Assembly: GCF_900700375.1 (NCBI RefSeq)
Contig: NC_041717.1
Coordinates: forward strand, 22,284,332 to 22,348,331
Length of the DNA stretch: 64,000 nucleotides
Reading direction: 5' to 3'
Origin: Denticeps clupeoides
Lineage: Eukaryota > Chordata > Actinopteri > Clupeiformes > Denticipitidae
In this document: positions 11,176 through 21,870 of the stretch, piece after piece
How the letters are laid out: the number at the start of each line of letters is the position of its first letter
Position numbering within the stretch: the stretch's first letter is position 1
Program-made: the position numbers and the translations under genes
Notes under the pieces: generated by a model
Told to the model about the DNA's origin: nothing
What the model saw: the letters and a program-made list of their open reading frames with translations, nothing else
Databases searched by the model: none

Positions 11176-14100
11176 TCACTTCCGCGCCGGCAGAATGTTG
11201 CATCTGCAGAAAGAAAAGCAGAAATGGTCCGAAGTCACCTGCTTCAAGGTTCTCTATAACGTAAAAGCACATAATTAATCCAAGAAATACATGTCAAGTA
11301 ACAGGTATTCCGAGGTGTCCCTACTAGAATCTACTAAAAAATTCCCAGGAAGATCTGAAATTCATCTGGATGTTGCTTAGACACACGGTAGCTGACCAAG
11401 CGGATGGAGACAGTATCACATTTCCAGTATTTACCAGACGCCCTTATCCAGAGCGTCTTGCAATCAGTAGTGACAGGGACAGTGGTGGCCTAGCAGGGGG
11501 CGGTGGTGGCCTTGCAGTTAAAGAAGTGGCCCCATAATCAGAAGGTTGCCGGTTTGAATCCTGATCCGCCAAGGTGCCACTGAGGTCCCCTTGATGGAGG
11601 TCCCGTCCCCACACACTGCTCCCCGGGTGCCTGTCATGGTGCCCACTGCTCACCAAGGGTGATGGTTAAATACAGAGGACACGTTTCACCGTGTCACCGT
11701 GTGCTGTGCTGCAGCATCTCACAATGACAATCACTTCACTTTCAGTCATTTACATTTACAGCATTTACCAGACGCCCTTATCCAGAGCAACTAACAATCA
11801 GTATTTACAGGGACAGTCCCCCCCTGGAGACATTCAGGGTTAAGTGTCCTGCTCAGGGACACAATGGTAGTAAGTGGGGTTTGAACCTGGGTCTTCTGGT
11901 TCATAGGCGAGTGTGTTACCCCATTAGGCTACTACCACCCGGTGTTAAGTGCTACCAGTCCCAGGGTTAAGTGTCTTGCTGAAGGACACAATGGTAGTAA
12001 GTGGGGTTTGAACGTGGGACTTTTGTTATCTTCAGGTTCAGAAGTGGGTGTCTAACTCATTAGGCTATTACTAGCCAACCGCACCATTCTATTTCCTGAA
12101 GACAGCGTCCTCTTCCAGCAGGACCATGTCCCCCGCTACACTGAAGAAATGGGCCAAGAACGTGAGTGAGTTTGAGGCGTCGACCTCAACCCAATCGAGC
12201 ATCCGTAGGACGTGCAAGTCTGATCCATGGAACGGTATTGGACGAACTCACCCGAGAAGCCCTCTGCCCGACCACCTCTGAGGCACAAGGCTGAAGTGAA
12301 CCCTCTGGCCGCTCCTCACCACCGCAACGCCCAGCGATTTCTGGCGGAGACGAAGGTTCACGTGACCGAGAGAACGGCGACTCTCTCACAGCCGAGATGC
12401 GATCGGTTCTTTACCCCTTCGCTGTGCTGGACCACCGACGCGATGTTCTGGAGATGCTGGAAGTTGCCGGCGTTGACTGAACCGAACTCGATTATTTCAT
12501 CACCGGCTCGCAAACCCTGAGAGCGGAGAAGAAAAAAGGAGCGAGCGTAAAAATTGGGGCGAAGATCTACATCAGCATGGTGAATTCTACCACATGTAGT
12601 CATCTACATCACATCTACATCACATCTACATCAGCACGGTGAATTCTTCACATGTAGTCATCTACATCACATCTACATCACATCTACATCACATCTACAG
12701 CAGCACGGTGAATTCTACCACATGTAGTCATCTACATCACATCTACATCACATCTACATCAGCCCGGTAAATTCTACCACATGTAGTCATCTACATCACA
12801 TCTACATCACATCTACATCACATCTACATCACATCTACATCAGCACGGTGAATTCTACCTCATGTAGTCATCTACATCACATCTACATCACATCTACATC
12901 ACATCTACATCAGCACGGTGAATTCTACCTCATGTAGTCATCTACATCACATCTACATCACATCTACATCACATCTACATCAGCACGGTGAATTCTACCA
13001 CATGTAGTCATCTACATCACATCTACATCAGCACGGTGAATTCTACCTCATGTAGTCATCTACATCACATCTACATCACATCTACATCACATCTACATCA
13101 GCACGGTGAATTCTACCACATGTAGTCATCTACATCACATCTACATCACATCTACAGCAGCACGGTGAATTCTACCACATGTAGTCATCTACATCACATC
13201 TACATCACATCTACATCACATCTACATCAGCACGGTGAATTCTACCACATGTAGTCATCTACATCACATCTACATCACATCTACATCACATCTACATCAC
13301 ATCTACATCAGCACGGTGAATTCTACCTCATGTAGTCATCTACATCACATCTACATCACATCTACATCACATCTACATCAGCACGGTGAATTCTACCTCA
13401 TGTAGTCATCTACATCACATCTACATCACATCTACATCACATCTACATCAGCACGGTGAATTCTACCACATGTAGTCATCTACATCACATCTACATCAGC
13501 ACGGTGAATTCTACCTCATGTAGTCATCTACATCACATCTACATCACATCTACATCACATCTACATCAGCACGGTGAATTCTACCACATGTAGTCATCTA
13601 CATCACATCTACATCACATCTACAGCAGCACGGTGAATTCTACCACATGTAGTCATCTACATCACATCTACATCACATCTACATCACATCTACATCAGCA
13701 CGGTGAATTCTACCACATGTAGTCATCTACATCACATCTAGAGCAGCATGGTGAATTCTACTACATGTAGTCATCTACATCACATCTACATCAGCCCGGT
13801 AAATTCTACCACATGTAGTCATCTACATCACATCTACATCAGCACGGTGAATTCTACCTCATGTAGTCATCTACATCACATCTACATCACATCTACATCA
13901 CATCTACAGCAGCACGGTAAATTCTACCACATGTAGTCATCTACATCACATCTAGAGCAGCATGGTGAATTCTACTACATGTAGTCATCTACATCACATC
14001 TACATCAGCCCGGTAAATTCTACCACATGTAGTCATCTACATCACATCTACATCAGCACGGTGAATTCTACCACATGTAGTCATCTACATCACATCTACA

Positions 14101-16381
14101 TCACATCTACAGCAGCCCGGTGAATTCTACCACATGTAGTCATCTACATCACATCTACATCACATCTACAGCAGCACGGTAAATTCTACCACATGTAGTC
14201 ATCTACATCACATCTACATCACATCTACATCACATCTACATCAGCACGGTGAATTCTACCACATGTAGTCATCTACATCACATCTACATCACATCTACAG
14301 CAGCCCGGTGAATTCTACCACATGTAGTCATCTACATCACATCTACATCACATCTACATCACATCTACATCAGCACGGTGAATTCTACCACATGTAGTCA
14401 TCTACATCACATCTAGAGCAGCACGGTGAATTCTACTACATGTAGTCATCTACATCACATCTACATCACATCTACAGCAGCACGGTGAATTCTACCACAT
14501 GTAGTCATCTACATCACATCTACATCACATCTACATCAGCACGGTGAATTCTACCACATGTAGTCATCTACATCACATCTACATCACATCTACAGCAGCC
14601 CGGTAAATTCTACCAGATGTAGTCATCTACATCACATCTACATCACATCTACATCAGCACGGTAAATTCTGCCACGTGGTCACGAGAAACGTTTCCAAAC
14701 AGGCCTATGGGGCTTCGACATGCGTATAATTTTTCGTACAGCGATGTATGAGTTTTACCGTTATTCTAATTAGACGTCGAACGTGCCGCCATCCACTGAA
14801 TATAATCTGAAACCGAGAACACCAAGTCCTCCAATATCTTAATATTACGCAAGATGATCAATACTTTTCCTGAGATACCTACTCAATGTGTTAAAAATTG
14901 ATCGGTTATCATCCTTCGAATTTCGAAGTAATAAAACTGCAATTATTTAGAGAAAATGGGTTTCCGTGGAGACACGTATCTGATGACGAACCACAGTTTA
15001 CGTGACATTAATATTGAAATATTTAATCTCCGGTCTGGCGTGTCCCGCGTCCCGTATTAAGACCAAACGATAATAAGCAGTAATTGGCACGGACCGCCTG
15101 GAAGGCCGGGGATCCCGGTGTGACCGCGTCGACATGCGCGAAGGGAGGCGGCAGGACGGCCTCCTGCTCCATGGGCTCCTGCCGTGGCCCCGCCCCCTCG
15201 GGCCCCGCCCGCTCCTGCGCGTGCAGCCGGTGCAGGGACTCCTCGATGCGCAGCATGATGGCCTTGTGGTCGTTCTGCAGACCTGGGGAGGCACACAGAG
15301 CAGAGACGGTTGGCGGTGGCGCCGGCCTCGCGGCGCCGTGCGGTGAGAGAGCGAGCGACTCGGGTGATCACAGGAGATGCTGTGCCGCGCCGTCCGTATC
15401 TGGTACAGGTCCACGTCCGCCCGGGGGTAGCCCTCCACGTCCACCAGAGCAGCGCTCATCCCCACGTCACCTTGCTGGGGACACAAGAGGGTCACGGTGA
15501 CAACGCCGTTAAACATCTAGACTTTATCACCGAAAGGCATGAAAAACGAACTCTGCTCCGACCGGCCCGGTCACCAAATAACCAGTCCAGCGCCTGAAAG
15601 TTGAGTCGCGGCAACCGGACCCGTTCTTCAAGGTCAGGATGCTTCACTCTGATCCACAGAACTGACCACAGACGTACCCTCCAGGTCTGGACGTACCCTC
15701 CAGGTCTGCCACACCCCCCTCCTCCCGCGTTCGGTGGAGTCCGGCCCCCATCAAGCGGGTGGTTAACAGCGGCCAGGTTCAAACCCCACTCACTCCCATT
15801 TACATTTACAGCATTTACCAGACGCCCTTATCCAGAGCGACTTACAGTCAGTAGTTACAGGGACAGTCCCCCCCTGGAGACATTATTGTCGTCATCGTTT
15901 TATGAGACGCTCATTAACATGAGTGGATGATGAGAGTTCAGCAACATTATTTACCAGACGTCCTTATCCAGAGCAACTTAGTCAGTAAATACAGGGACAG
16001 TCCCCCCCTGGAGACACTCAGGGTTAAGTGTCTTGCTCAGGGACACGATGGTAGTAAGTGGGGTTTGAACCTGGGTCTTCTGGTTCATAGGCGAGTGTGT
16101 TACCCGCTAGGCTACCACCATTTATCTTCTCTGTGGACGCAGAATGAACCGTCTCGTTTCCATCTGCCGCGACTCAACTTCCAGACAACTTCACCTGGAG
16201 GACCGAGGACCTTCACGTCTCGGTAAAGTTCTACTCTGACGGCGCTTCTCACGTCTTCCAGCACGTCGTAATACGCCCGGATCTGCTCCTCGATCTCATC
16301 CTTCTTCTGGATGAGCTTCTGCACGTCCTCCACCTTCATCCCGGAGCCGCCGTCCGCCTTCTCCTCCGCAGTCATCTTCAT
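11176..16381 (-). CDS. psmd9: 26S proteasome assembly chaperone PSMD9 / p27 (complete, 6 exons)
   Basis: PSMD9 is a PDZ-containing chaperone (yeast Nas2) for assembly of the proteasome base; it holds the Rpt4-Rpt5 pair. My minus-strand model is 16253-16381, 15372-15474, 15095-15282, 12415-12516, 12252-12340 and 11176-11203. Phases close to a 212-residue product (human is 223). Signature blocks in order are: [51 protein letters not shown]; a Gly/Pro/Glu-rich linker; [28 protein letters not shown] and VVQHSEG (PDZ core); [13 protein letters not shown]; and CNILPARK-stop. The last exon has only 28 coding bases and was found by matching the known GLLGCNI ending. MKMTAEEK has two candidate ATGs; I chose the first. 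Intron 3 holds a large minisatellite and intron 1 holds SINEs. Confidence 0.96.
11417..11480 (-). repeat. SINE-A tail fragment
   Basis: Only the tail and part of the body of a minus-strand SINE-A. It abuts the SINE-B copy that follows. Confidence 0.75.
11483..11745 (+). repeat. SINE-B copy in last PSMD9 intron
   Basis: Near-complete plus-strand SINE-B with A box, B box (GGTTTGAATCC), the CACACACTGCTCCCCGGGTG body and the typical end ACAATGACAATCACTTCACT. A second partial head precedes it. Confidence 0.88.
11750..12078 (-). repeat. SINE-A copy plus second partial copy
   Basis: A full minus-strand SINE-A at 11750-11940, followed by a second, more diverged head and body piece at 11941-12078. 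The second piece repeats the GGACACAATGGTAGTAAGTG segment. Both lie in a PSMD9 intron. Confidence 0.8.
12564..14679. repeat. 2.1-kb composite minisatellite in PSMD9 intron 3
   Basis: A ladder of an 11-bp word (TACATCACATC) present one to five times, alternating with a conserved block of about 37 bp (AGCACGGTGAATTCTACC then ACATGTAGTCATC). The composite unit therefore ranges from about 50 to 95 bp and recurs over thirty times. Variant blocks (GCCCGGTAAATT, TCTAGAGCAGCATGG, TACCTCATG) recur in the same order, so larger segments have been duplicated. It has no coding potential. Confidence 0.93.
14680..15094. other. Remaining PSMD9 intron 3, no feature seen
   Basis: Ordinary AT-leaning sequence between the minisatellite and exon 3. 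I see no gene or repeat in it. Confidence 0.5.
15797..15881 (-). repeat. Truncated SINE-A in PSMD9 intron 1
   Basis: Tail and body of a minus-strand SINE-A, interrupted at CTGGAGACA by the segment that begins the next copy. Confidence 0.8.
15882..16123 (-). repeat. SINE-A with extra 3' flank, inverted relative at 18850-19068
   Basis: A full minus-strand SINE-A at about 15955-16123, preceded by about 75 bp (including GAGACGCTCATTAACATGAG) that is not part of other SINE-A copies. The same SINE plus flank recurs in opposite orientation at 18850-19068. Confidence 0.8.
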
Positions 16382-16392
16382 GGCGCCTGTTG

Positions 16393-16404
16393 CCGGAAGT
16401 GACG
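16393..16404. promoter_or_regulatory. ETS/CRE-like element at the PSMD9 promoter
   Basis: CCGGAAGTGACG lies just upstream of the PSMD9 start codon. The same 12-mer occurs at 22536-22547 near the presumed 5' end of the neighbouring RABGEF1-type gene. ETS-family sites of this form mark housekeeping promoters. Confidence 0.45.
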
Positions 16405-16489
16405 CGGTCGCGCCGACCAATAGCGGTTCAGTAAACAAATGGCCCGTGACGTCACCCACCCCGTTCTCCTGTCCAGACCTTCTTGGTGC

Positions 16490-17110
16490 AATTTAAAGGT
16501 CCCCTGTTATGAAAGTGTGACTTTGTGACATTATTGAACATTAATATGAGTTCCGCTAGACCATGTACGGTCCTATAGTAGAAATCGCGGTCGGTGTGAA
16601 GAGTATTTTGGTCGTTCTGCTTCACCGTTCAGAGAGCGGCAGCTCAGGCGGTCTGAGCTGGAATTTGTCCCCTTATGACGTCATAAGGGGGAAAGGTTAC
16701 CTCCCCGTTTCGCAAGCTTTCCCCAGCCCTGCCCTAAAACATTATTTCCACCGACCGTCATGGCTTCCAAACGTGTGAATTATTGCAGTTGCTCATGTTT
16801 GGATATAAAAGTGAGCAGAAATTAATTTTTTAGTCCCGTCCCGCGAGACTCAGTCGGTTCCTGTCTGTAGAAAACATTGTGGTTGGTGGACGGTGTTGAT
16901 GACGTCATTTACGCGAATGTCCCCTCAACTTCTACAGGCCACTCTCCTCCTCGTCCCGCCTCTCTCCTCCTCATTAGCATTTAAAGCTACAGACGGTGAA
17001 ACGGTGCATCCTGGGAAATCTCACTGTGGGACTGGATCAAAGTGGCTGTAATTCTGCACCAAGAGACTTCAGATGCAGAATTAGGGGACCAACAAGACCG
17101 ACATAGAAGC
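16490..17110. mobile_element. Interspersed non-autonomous element (MITE-like)
   Basis: Starts near GTCCCCTGTTATGAAAGTGT, with GAACATTAATATGAGTTCC and ATCGCGGTCGGTGTGAAGAG. A truncated relative of this opening lies at about 21757-21870. The core contains a 22-bp perfect palindrome around TGACGTCA at 16669-16690. From memory, similar 500-700-bp elements are common in fish genomes; I cannot name the family. It lies immediately upstream of PSMD9. Confidence 0.55.
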
Positions 17111-17686
17111 AAAATTCTTTTTAAAAAAAGGATGCTGCTGTTACTTCGTCCAGAGACCGGTCTACACCGTTTCTTTTCTCTTACTGTGAACATAGTAGAA
17201 ATCTGGACAATAAAAACAGCAACCATGACAGTCTCTTAAATAGTCAAAATGCAGTTATGACATCGAACTATTGCAATTTTAAGACGTGAAATGCAACAAA
17301 ACAGAATTTGAGCTTTTAAACGTGTTTAATAAAAGGAATGTGGCATGAATACACAGTGAATGGCTTTTTATATCGGGATAACTCTGAGGTACTGTGAGTT
17401 TGTACCCAGAACAACACTTCCCACCAGCAGGCACGAAGAGGAACGGCGTGTGAGCGCAACTCACGCTGCACTTTAACGTGTGTAAACCAGAACTCTGTTC
17501 AGTTAGTGCTCCTGGCGGCCAGCAACGCCGCGACAATCAGCACCGTCATCGACACGCCGCAGCGGCGACGACGGAAAGAACGTTAAATAACTTACAAACA
17601 CATACACACTCATCTCAAATATATTACGCAGTTGGCAATTTTCTTCTTCCGTCGTGCGTCACGTGACCAGGAATGGACAAGGACAT

Positions 17687-17692
17687 TTTAAT
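17687..17692 (-). terminator. Candidate polyadenylation signal of the Rabex-5-type gene
   Basis: ATTAAA on the minus strand about 135 nt after the stop codon. It is a variant signal and I see no canonical one nearer. Confidence 0.35.
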
Positions 17693-17827
17693 GTAATGTA
17701 TGAGAAATATATATAAATTACAAACGTATTCTGCACGGACAGAAATACTAGTATTCAGAACCTGTAGGAACGTTCCTACACAAACCATCAGCTCAACACT
17801 GGAATGTAGCGCGTCGCTCAGCCTCCT

Positions 17828-20800
17828 TCACTCGGAGCTCCTCCCCCCGGACGCCACCTCGTCCGCCCGGGTCTGCGTGGACTCCGCCCAGCTGCGCAGC
17901 TGCGCCTGCAGGGAGCGCGCCTGCTCCATCACGTGCTCCTGCCGCCTCCTGAGCTCCTCCAGCTGCTGGCGCACCTGCTGCGCCTGGCCGAGGGCGCCGG
18001 TGGCCCCGCCCCCCTGCATGAAGCCGCGGAACTCGTCGGGGCTCAGGCCCAGCGCCGCGGCGTCCAGCTTCTCGATGAAGGCCACCGCGCACGACTGCGG
18101 GAGGACAGCATGGACAGGGGACGTTAGTACGGGAACCCGCCGCGGCCGCCCCGCCTCCGCCTCACCAGGTTCGTGAAGTAGTAGCCGGTCTCCCCGGTCC
18201 GCAGGGCGTGCGGCAGGCCGAAGCGCGCCACGTACTGCATGTTGGAGTGCAGGCGCGGCGGGTTGGCGCACAGGACCACGTAGATGAGCGCGGACAGGAA
18301 GTCGTCCGCGCAGGCCGGCTCGGATTTACAGCTGCCCACCGCCTGGAAGATGTTCCGGCTGCACTTGGAGACGCAGCACAGCTTGTCCTGAGGGGCACGT
18401 TTGGCATCCATCTCGATAATCGCTGCAGAGCGAAGGTGTTCAGATTTTAAAAAACGGTAACACACTCGCCTCTACATTTACATCTCCAGCATTTACCAGA
18501 CGCCCTTATCCAGTAGTTACAGGGACGGTCCCCCCCTGGGGACACTCAGGGTTAAGTGTCCTGCTCAGGGACATGATGGTAGTAACCTAGTGGGTAACAC
18601 ACTTGCCTATGAACCACAAGACTACAGAGTCACAGGTTCAAATCCCACTTACTACCATTGTGTCCCTGAGCAAGACACTTAACCCTAAGTTGCTCCAGGG
18701 GGACTGTCCCCTGAAACTACTGATTGTAAGTCGCTCTGGATAAGAGCGTCTGATAAATGCCATAAATGTAAATGTAGTAAGTGGGGTTTGAACCTGGGGC
18801 TTCTGGTTCATAGGTGAGTGTGTTACCCGCTAGGCTACTACCACCCCATGAACATGAACTACGAACCAGGAGACCCAGGTTCAAACCCCACTTACTACCA
18901 TTGTGTCCATGAGCAAGACACTTAACCCTGAGTGTCCCCAGGGGGGGACTGTCCCTGTAATTACTGACTGTAAGTTGCTCTGGATAAGGACGTCTGGTAA
19001 ATAATGTTGCTGAACTCTCATCATCCACTCATGTTAATGAGCGTCTCATAAAACGATGACGACGATAATGAACAAACTCGACATGACGGTAAAAAGAGAG
19101 AGAGAGGAAAGAGGAAAAAAAAAAAAAAAAAAAAAAACACAGATTCATCAAACGTCCACTTCCTCCTCATACAACAAACACGTTCCTGGTGCTGGATTCT
19201 TCTAAATAAGCACCACAGAGTTGGGCGTCCAGACCTTCCACCAGTGCTGGGTATTTATTAGCTCCACCTACAGTAGCGTTGATGGCGTTACGGACGGTTA
19301 CCGGTGATGGCGGGCAGGTAAGGGTCAGCGTCCTCGGGTCCTCGGTCGGTGAACGGCACGCGCAGCATCTGAGGGGTCACCCATTTCAGAGACCTGGCGA
19401 AGCCACAATGGCGGCGGTTGAAAGAACGGGTGTGGCACGTCGCGAGAACGTCTTAAGTCGGTCTGTGTGGAACTCACCGAATTCTCCTCTGCAGGGCAAG
19501 ATCCTTCTGCTCGTCGTCACAGCTGTCGTGGCAGAAGACCCACTTGTGCAGGCGCGTCATGACCAGCTTCTCCATGTGCTCCATCATCTGCTCCACCTGC
19601 TCTTCAGGCATGCCTACAGGAGAAGGACAGCTTGCTTCTCAGCTAGCTTGAAGTCTTTCAGGCTCGTGGTCACGTAGAACGAATTGGATTATTCAACGAT
19701 GGGCTGTTCTCTCTGCTGCGATCAGGGAAGTCCAACACAGAGAGGATGAGGAGGAGCTTCTTCCCGCAGGTTATACGAGCCCTCAACAACCACAACACTA
19801 CATAGAACTCCAACACACTCCAGCACTTTCACGCTCAACCACTCTGGACTTTTTTTTTTTTTAATCTTTATACATTGACTTTCACTCATTTGCACACCTT
19901 CACCCTACCTGTTACACATATTTTATGTTAAAAAGTGTAATATTTGCAATATTTGCATATTGGTTCATTGTATACTTGCAGCATTTGCAATATTGTGGTC
20001 TGTAGCAGTTGCTAAAAGCATTTCACTGAATATCATACCGTGTACGACTATGTATGTGACATAAAATTTGAATTTAAGGACTCTGTTATCAGTCCAATTT
20101 CAGCGGTATCGAATTTCGTATTGAAAATTGTAATGCTGTGACATTCCTGACGTGAAAGTGACACGGTGACACAGCGCAGCACACGGTGACACGTGTCCTC
20201 TGTATTTAACCGTCACCCTTGGTGAGCAGTGGGCACCATGACAGATCGGGATTCGAACCGGCAACCCTCTGATTAAGGTGCCACTTACTGAACCGCTAGG
20301 CCCCCACCGGCCCTCAGAACGGGAACGGAACCCGGGCCTCCCGCGTGGCAGGAGAGAATCCTACCACCGAACCACCCGCGATACTCACTGTTGAAGTGCG
20401 CGGCGATGTTCTGGTAGAACTCCTGCACCAGGTCGGACTGCTTCTCCACCGCGAGGGCCTGCGGACGGGGGACAACGTGAACCGAGGCGCCGCGGCCGGC
20501 AGACCCGAGGCGGCGTGGGGACGGCTTACGTGGTACGCCTCCATGGTGTTGAGGAAGGCGGTGCAGCGGGACTGCAGCCGCTGGGAGGCGGGGCTGCGCA
20601 GCAGCTTGAGGAAGGCGGTGAAGTCTCCCGGCTGCAGCGCCTCGAACGCCTTCAGCGCCTCCGCCTGCGACAGCGGCGCGTCTGGAAGAGCCAGAAGGCG
20701 GGTCAGGCGGCCAGAGGCTTCCGTCTGAGAGCTGGCTAGTAGTGTGTTGGTATAAGATGGATTTGAACCCGATGCGAGCAGCTACCGGGAGCCGGTGGGG

Positions 20801-21635
20801 AGAGGTGAGAGGCGGGACGTGGGTGTGTTTCGGCTGCTACGTTTTGGACCATCGGGAGGGGTTTTATGGTGACTGAAGAAGCTCCAGAAGCACCCAGTTA
20901 CAATAGGTGAAGTGAAGTGATTGTCACATGTGATACACAGCAGCACAGCAGACGGTGCACACAGTGAAATTTGTCCTCTGCATTTAACCATCACCCTGAG
21001 TGAGCAGTGGGCGGCCATGACAAGCGCCCGGGGAGCAGTGTGTGGCACTTCAGTGGCACCTCGGCAGATCGGGATTCGAACCGGCAACCTTCTGTTTACG
21101 GGGCCGCTTCCTTAACCGCCAGGCCACCGCTGCCCCGTGATATAGGCTGGTAGTGGCCTAGCGGGTAACACACTCGCCTATGAACCAGAAGACCCAGGTT
21201 CAAACCCCACTTACTACCATCGTGTCCCTGAGCAAGACACTTAACCCTGAGTGTCTCCGGGGGGGGAGACAAACTACTCACCTGGGCCTTTAGGAGGCGT
21301 GGCCTCCCCCAAGAAGAGCTTCCTTATCGTGCTGGACCTCCGGCTCTTCTCCTCGCTCTTCTTCTCCTTTGAGACGCTGGGCGGCGCGGCTGCGTCACTA
21401 CGGGGGGGAAACGCACGCTGCTGACGCGGGGTCCCCCGAACAAAATGGCCGAGAGCATGTCGTCCGCTTCTTACCCACAATCCTGTTCACCAACGTCAGC
21501 CTGGCACGTTCTGTCCCGCCAGCACTTGGAGCAGTGGCCCTGCCAGGCGGCGTTGCCATAGAAACCGCAGCCATTCTTGCACAGGAGCTCGGCCTGCGTG
21601 ATGTGAATCGCTCGCCGGTGCTCCGCCCACATCAT
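17828..21635 (-). CDS. rabgef1: Rabex-5-type Rab5 guanine nucleotide exchange factor (8 coding exons)
   Basis: Rabex-5 activates Rab5 on early endosomes through a VPS9 domain. My minus-strand model is 21475-21635, 21282-21397, 20530-20681, 20389-20458, 19478-19613, 19302-19393, 18166-18422 and 17828-18094. Phases close to 415-416 residues, depending on which of two adjacent ATGs is used. An A20-type zinc finger ([20 protein letters not shown]) comes first. A basic serine-rich linker and a helical bundle ([22 protein letters not shown]) follow. The VPS9 core includes [42 protein letters not shown] and [20 protein letters not shown] coiled-coil tail ([16 protein letters not shown]) ends it. Human RABGEF1 is about 490 residues. 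The missing length is mostly the MIU ubiquitin-binding helix after the zinc finger, for which the 77-bp intron leaves no room. It may be the fish paralogue often called rabgef1l. Confidence 0.92.
18463..18846. repeat. SINE-A inserted inside another SINE-A
   Basis: The outer minus-strand copy runs 18472-18590 and resumes at 18774-18846. The inner plus-strand copy at about 18590-18778 is complete, with B box GGTTCAAATCC and tail AAATGCCATAAATGTAAATG. GTAGTAA occurs at both junctions, consistent with a target duplication, although the SINE's own 5' end resembles this word. Confidence 0.85.
18850..19068 (+). repeat. SINE-A with extra 3' flank (inverted relative of 15882-16123)
   Basis: Plus-strand SINE-A whose tail continues into a roughly 75-bp flank containing CTCATGTTAATGAGCGTCTC. 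The reverse complement of SINE and flank is present at 15882-16123. Confidence 0.8.
19110..19137. repeat. Poly-A tract
   Basis: A run of more than twenty A residues in an intron of the Rabex-5-type gene, following a GA-rich stretch. Confidence 0.85.
19685..20080 (+). mobile_element. LINE 3' end fragment (L2/CR1-like)
   Basis: Shares a long stretch with the LINE at 40766-41375: AGGATGAGGAGGA.CTTCTTCC, then the AAAGCATTTCACTGAATATC 3' UTR motif and ATCATACCGTGTA. It encodes only the last ORF2 codons and sits inside an intron. Confidence 0.75.
20151..20312 (-). repeat. SINE-B copy, shortened
   Basis: Minus-strand copy with B box (GGTTCGAATCCC in tRNA sense) and an internal deletion of the central GC-rich part. 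Confidence 0.82.
20907..21136 (-). repeat. SINE-B copy
   Basis: Near-complete minus-strand copy, from GTGAAGTGAAGTGATTGTCA to the tRNA-like head. A plus-strand SINE-A head lies directly beyond it. Confidence 0.88.
21146..21268 (+). repeat. SINE-A copy lacking its tail
   Basis: Plus-strand head and body (A box TAGTGGCCTAGCGGG, B box GGTTCAAACCCC), ending in the G-rich tract. It ends about 14 bp from the donor of the exon at 21282. Confidence 0.85.
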
Positions 21636-21756
21636 CCACGCCCTCGAGAGCTGCGTCAACCGAAACAACAACCTGATTTAAACTCAAAAAAAACTTTTTA
21701 CAAATTTAACTACATTTTTTGTAACCCTGCAGGATCATATGGCAAAATCTCTTTCA

Positions 21757-21870
21757 AGGTTCCCTGACATGGAAATTTGACTTTGTGAGATGATTGAACA
21801 TTAATACGAGTTCCTCCAGCCTGTCTGTGGTCCTGGAGTGGCTAGAAATGGCGGTCGGTGTAAAGAGTCT
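21757..21870. mobile_element. Truncated relative of the 16490 element
   Basis: Shares GACTTTGTGA, GAACATTAATA.GAGTTCC, and GCGGTCGGTGTAAAGAG-like words with the start of the element at 16490, in the same orientation. Confidence 0.6.

Noticed and set aside
12080-12240. Transposase fragment, suggested by a DLNPIEH-like reading
   Set aside because: The word also occurs in Tc1 transposases, but no second motif or inverted end supports it, and the stretch next to it is a PSMD9 exon and intron.
12564-14679. CRISPR-like repeat-spacer array
   Set aside because: The 'spacers' are counts of the same 11-mer, not unique sequences, and the genome is a vertebrate.
18590-18680. tRNA genes, suggested by clear A and B boxes in many places
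   Set aside because: These heads always continue into the SINE body and tail and occur in dozens of diverged copies. They are SINE promoters, not tRNA genes.
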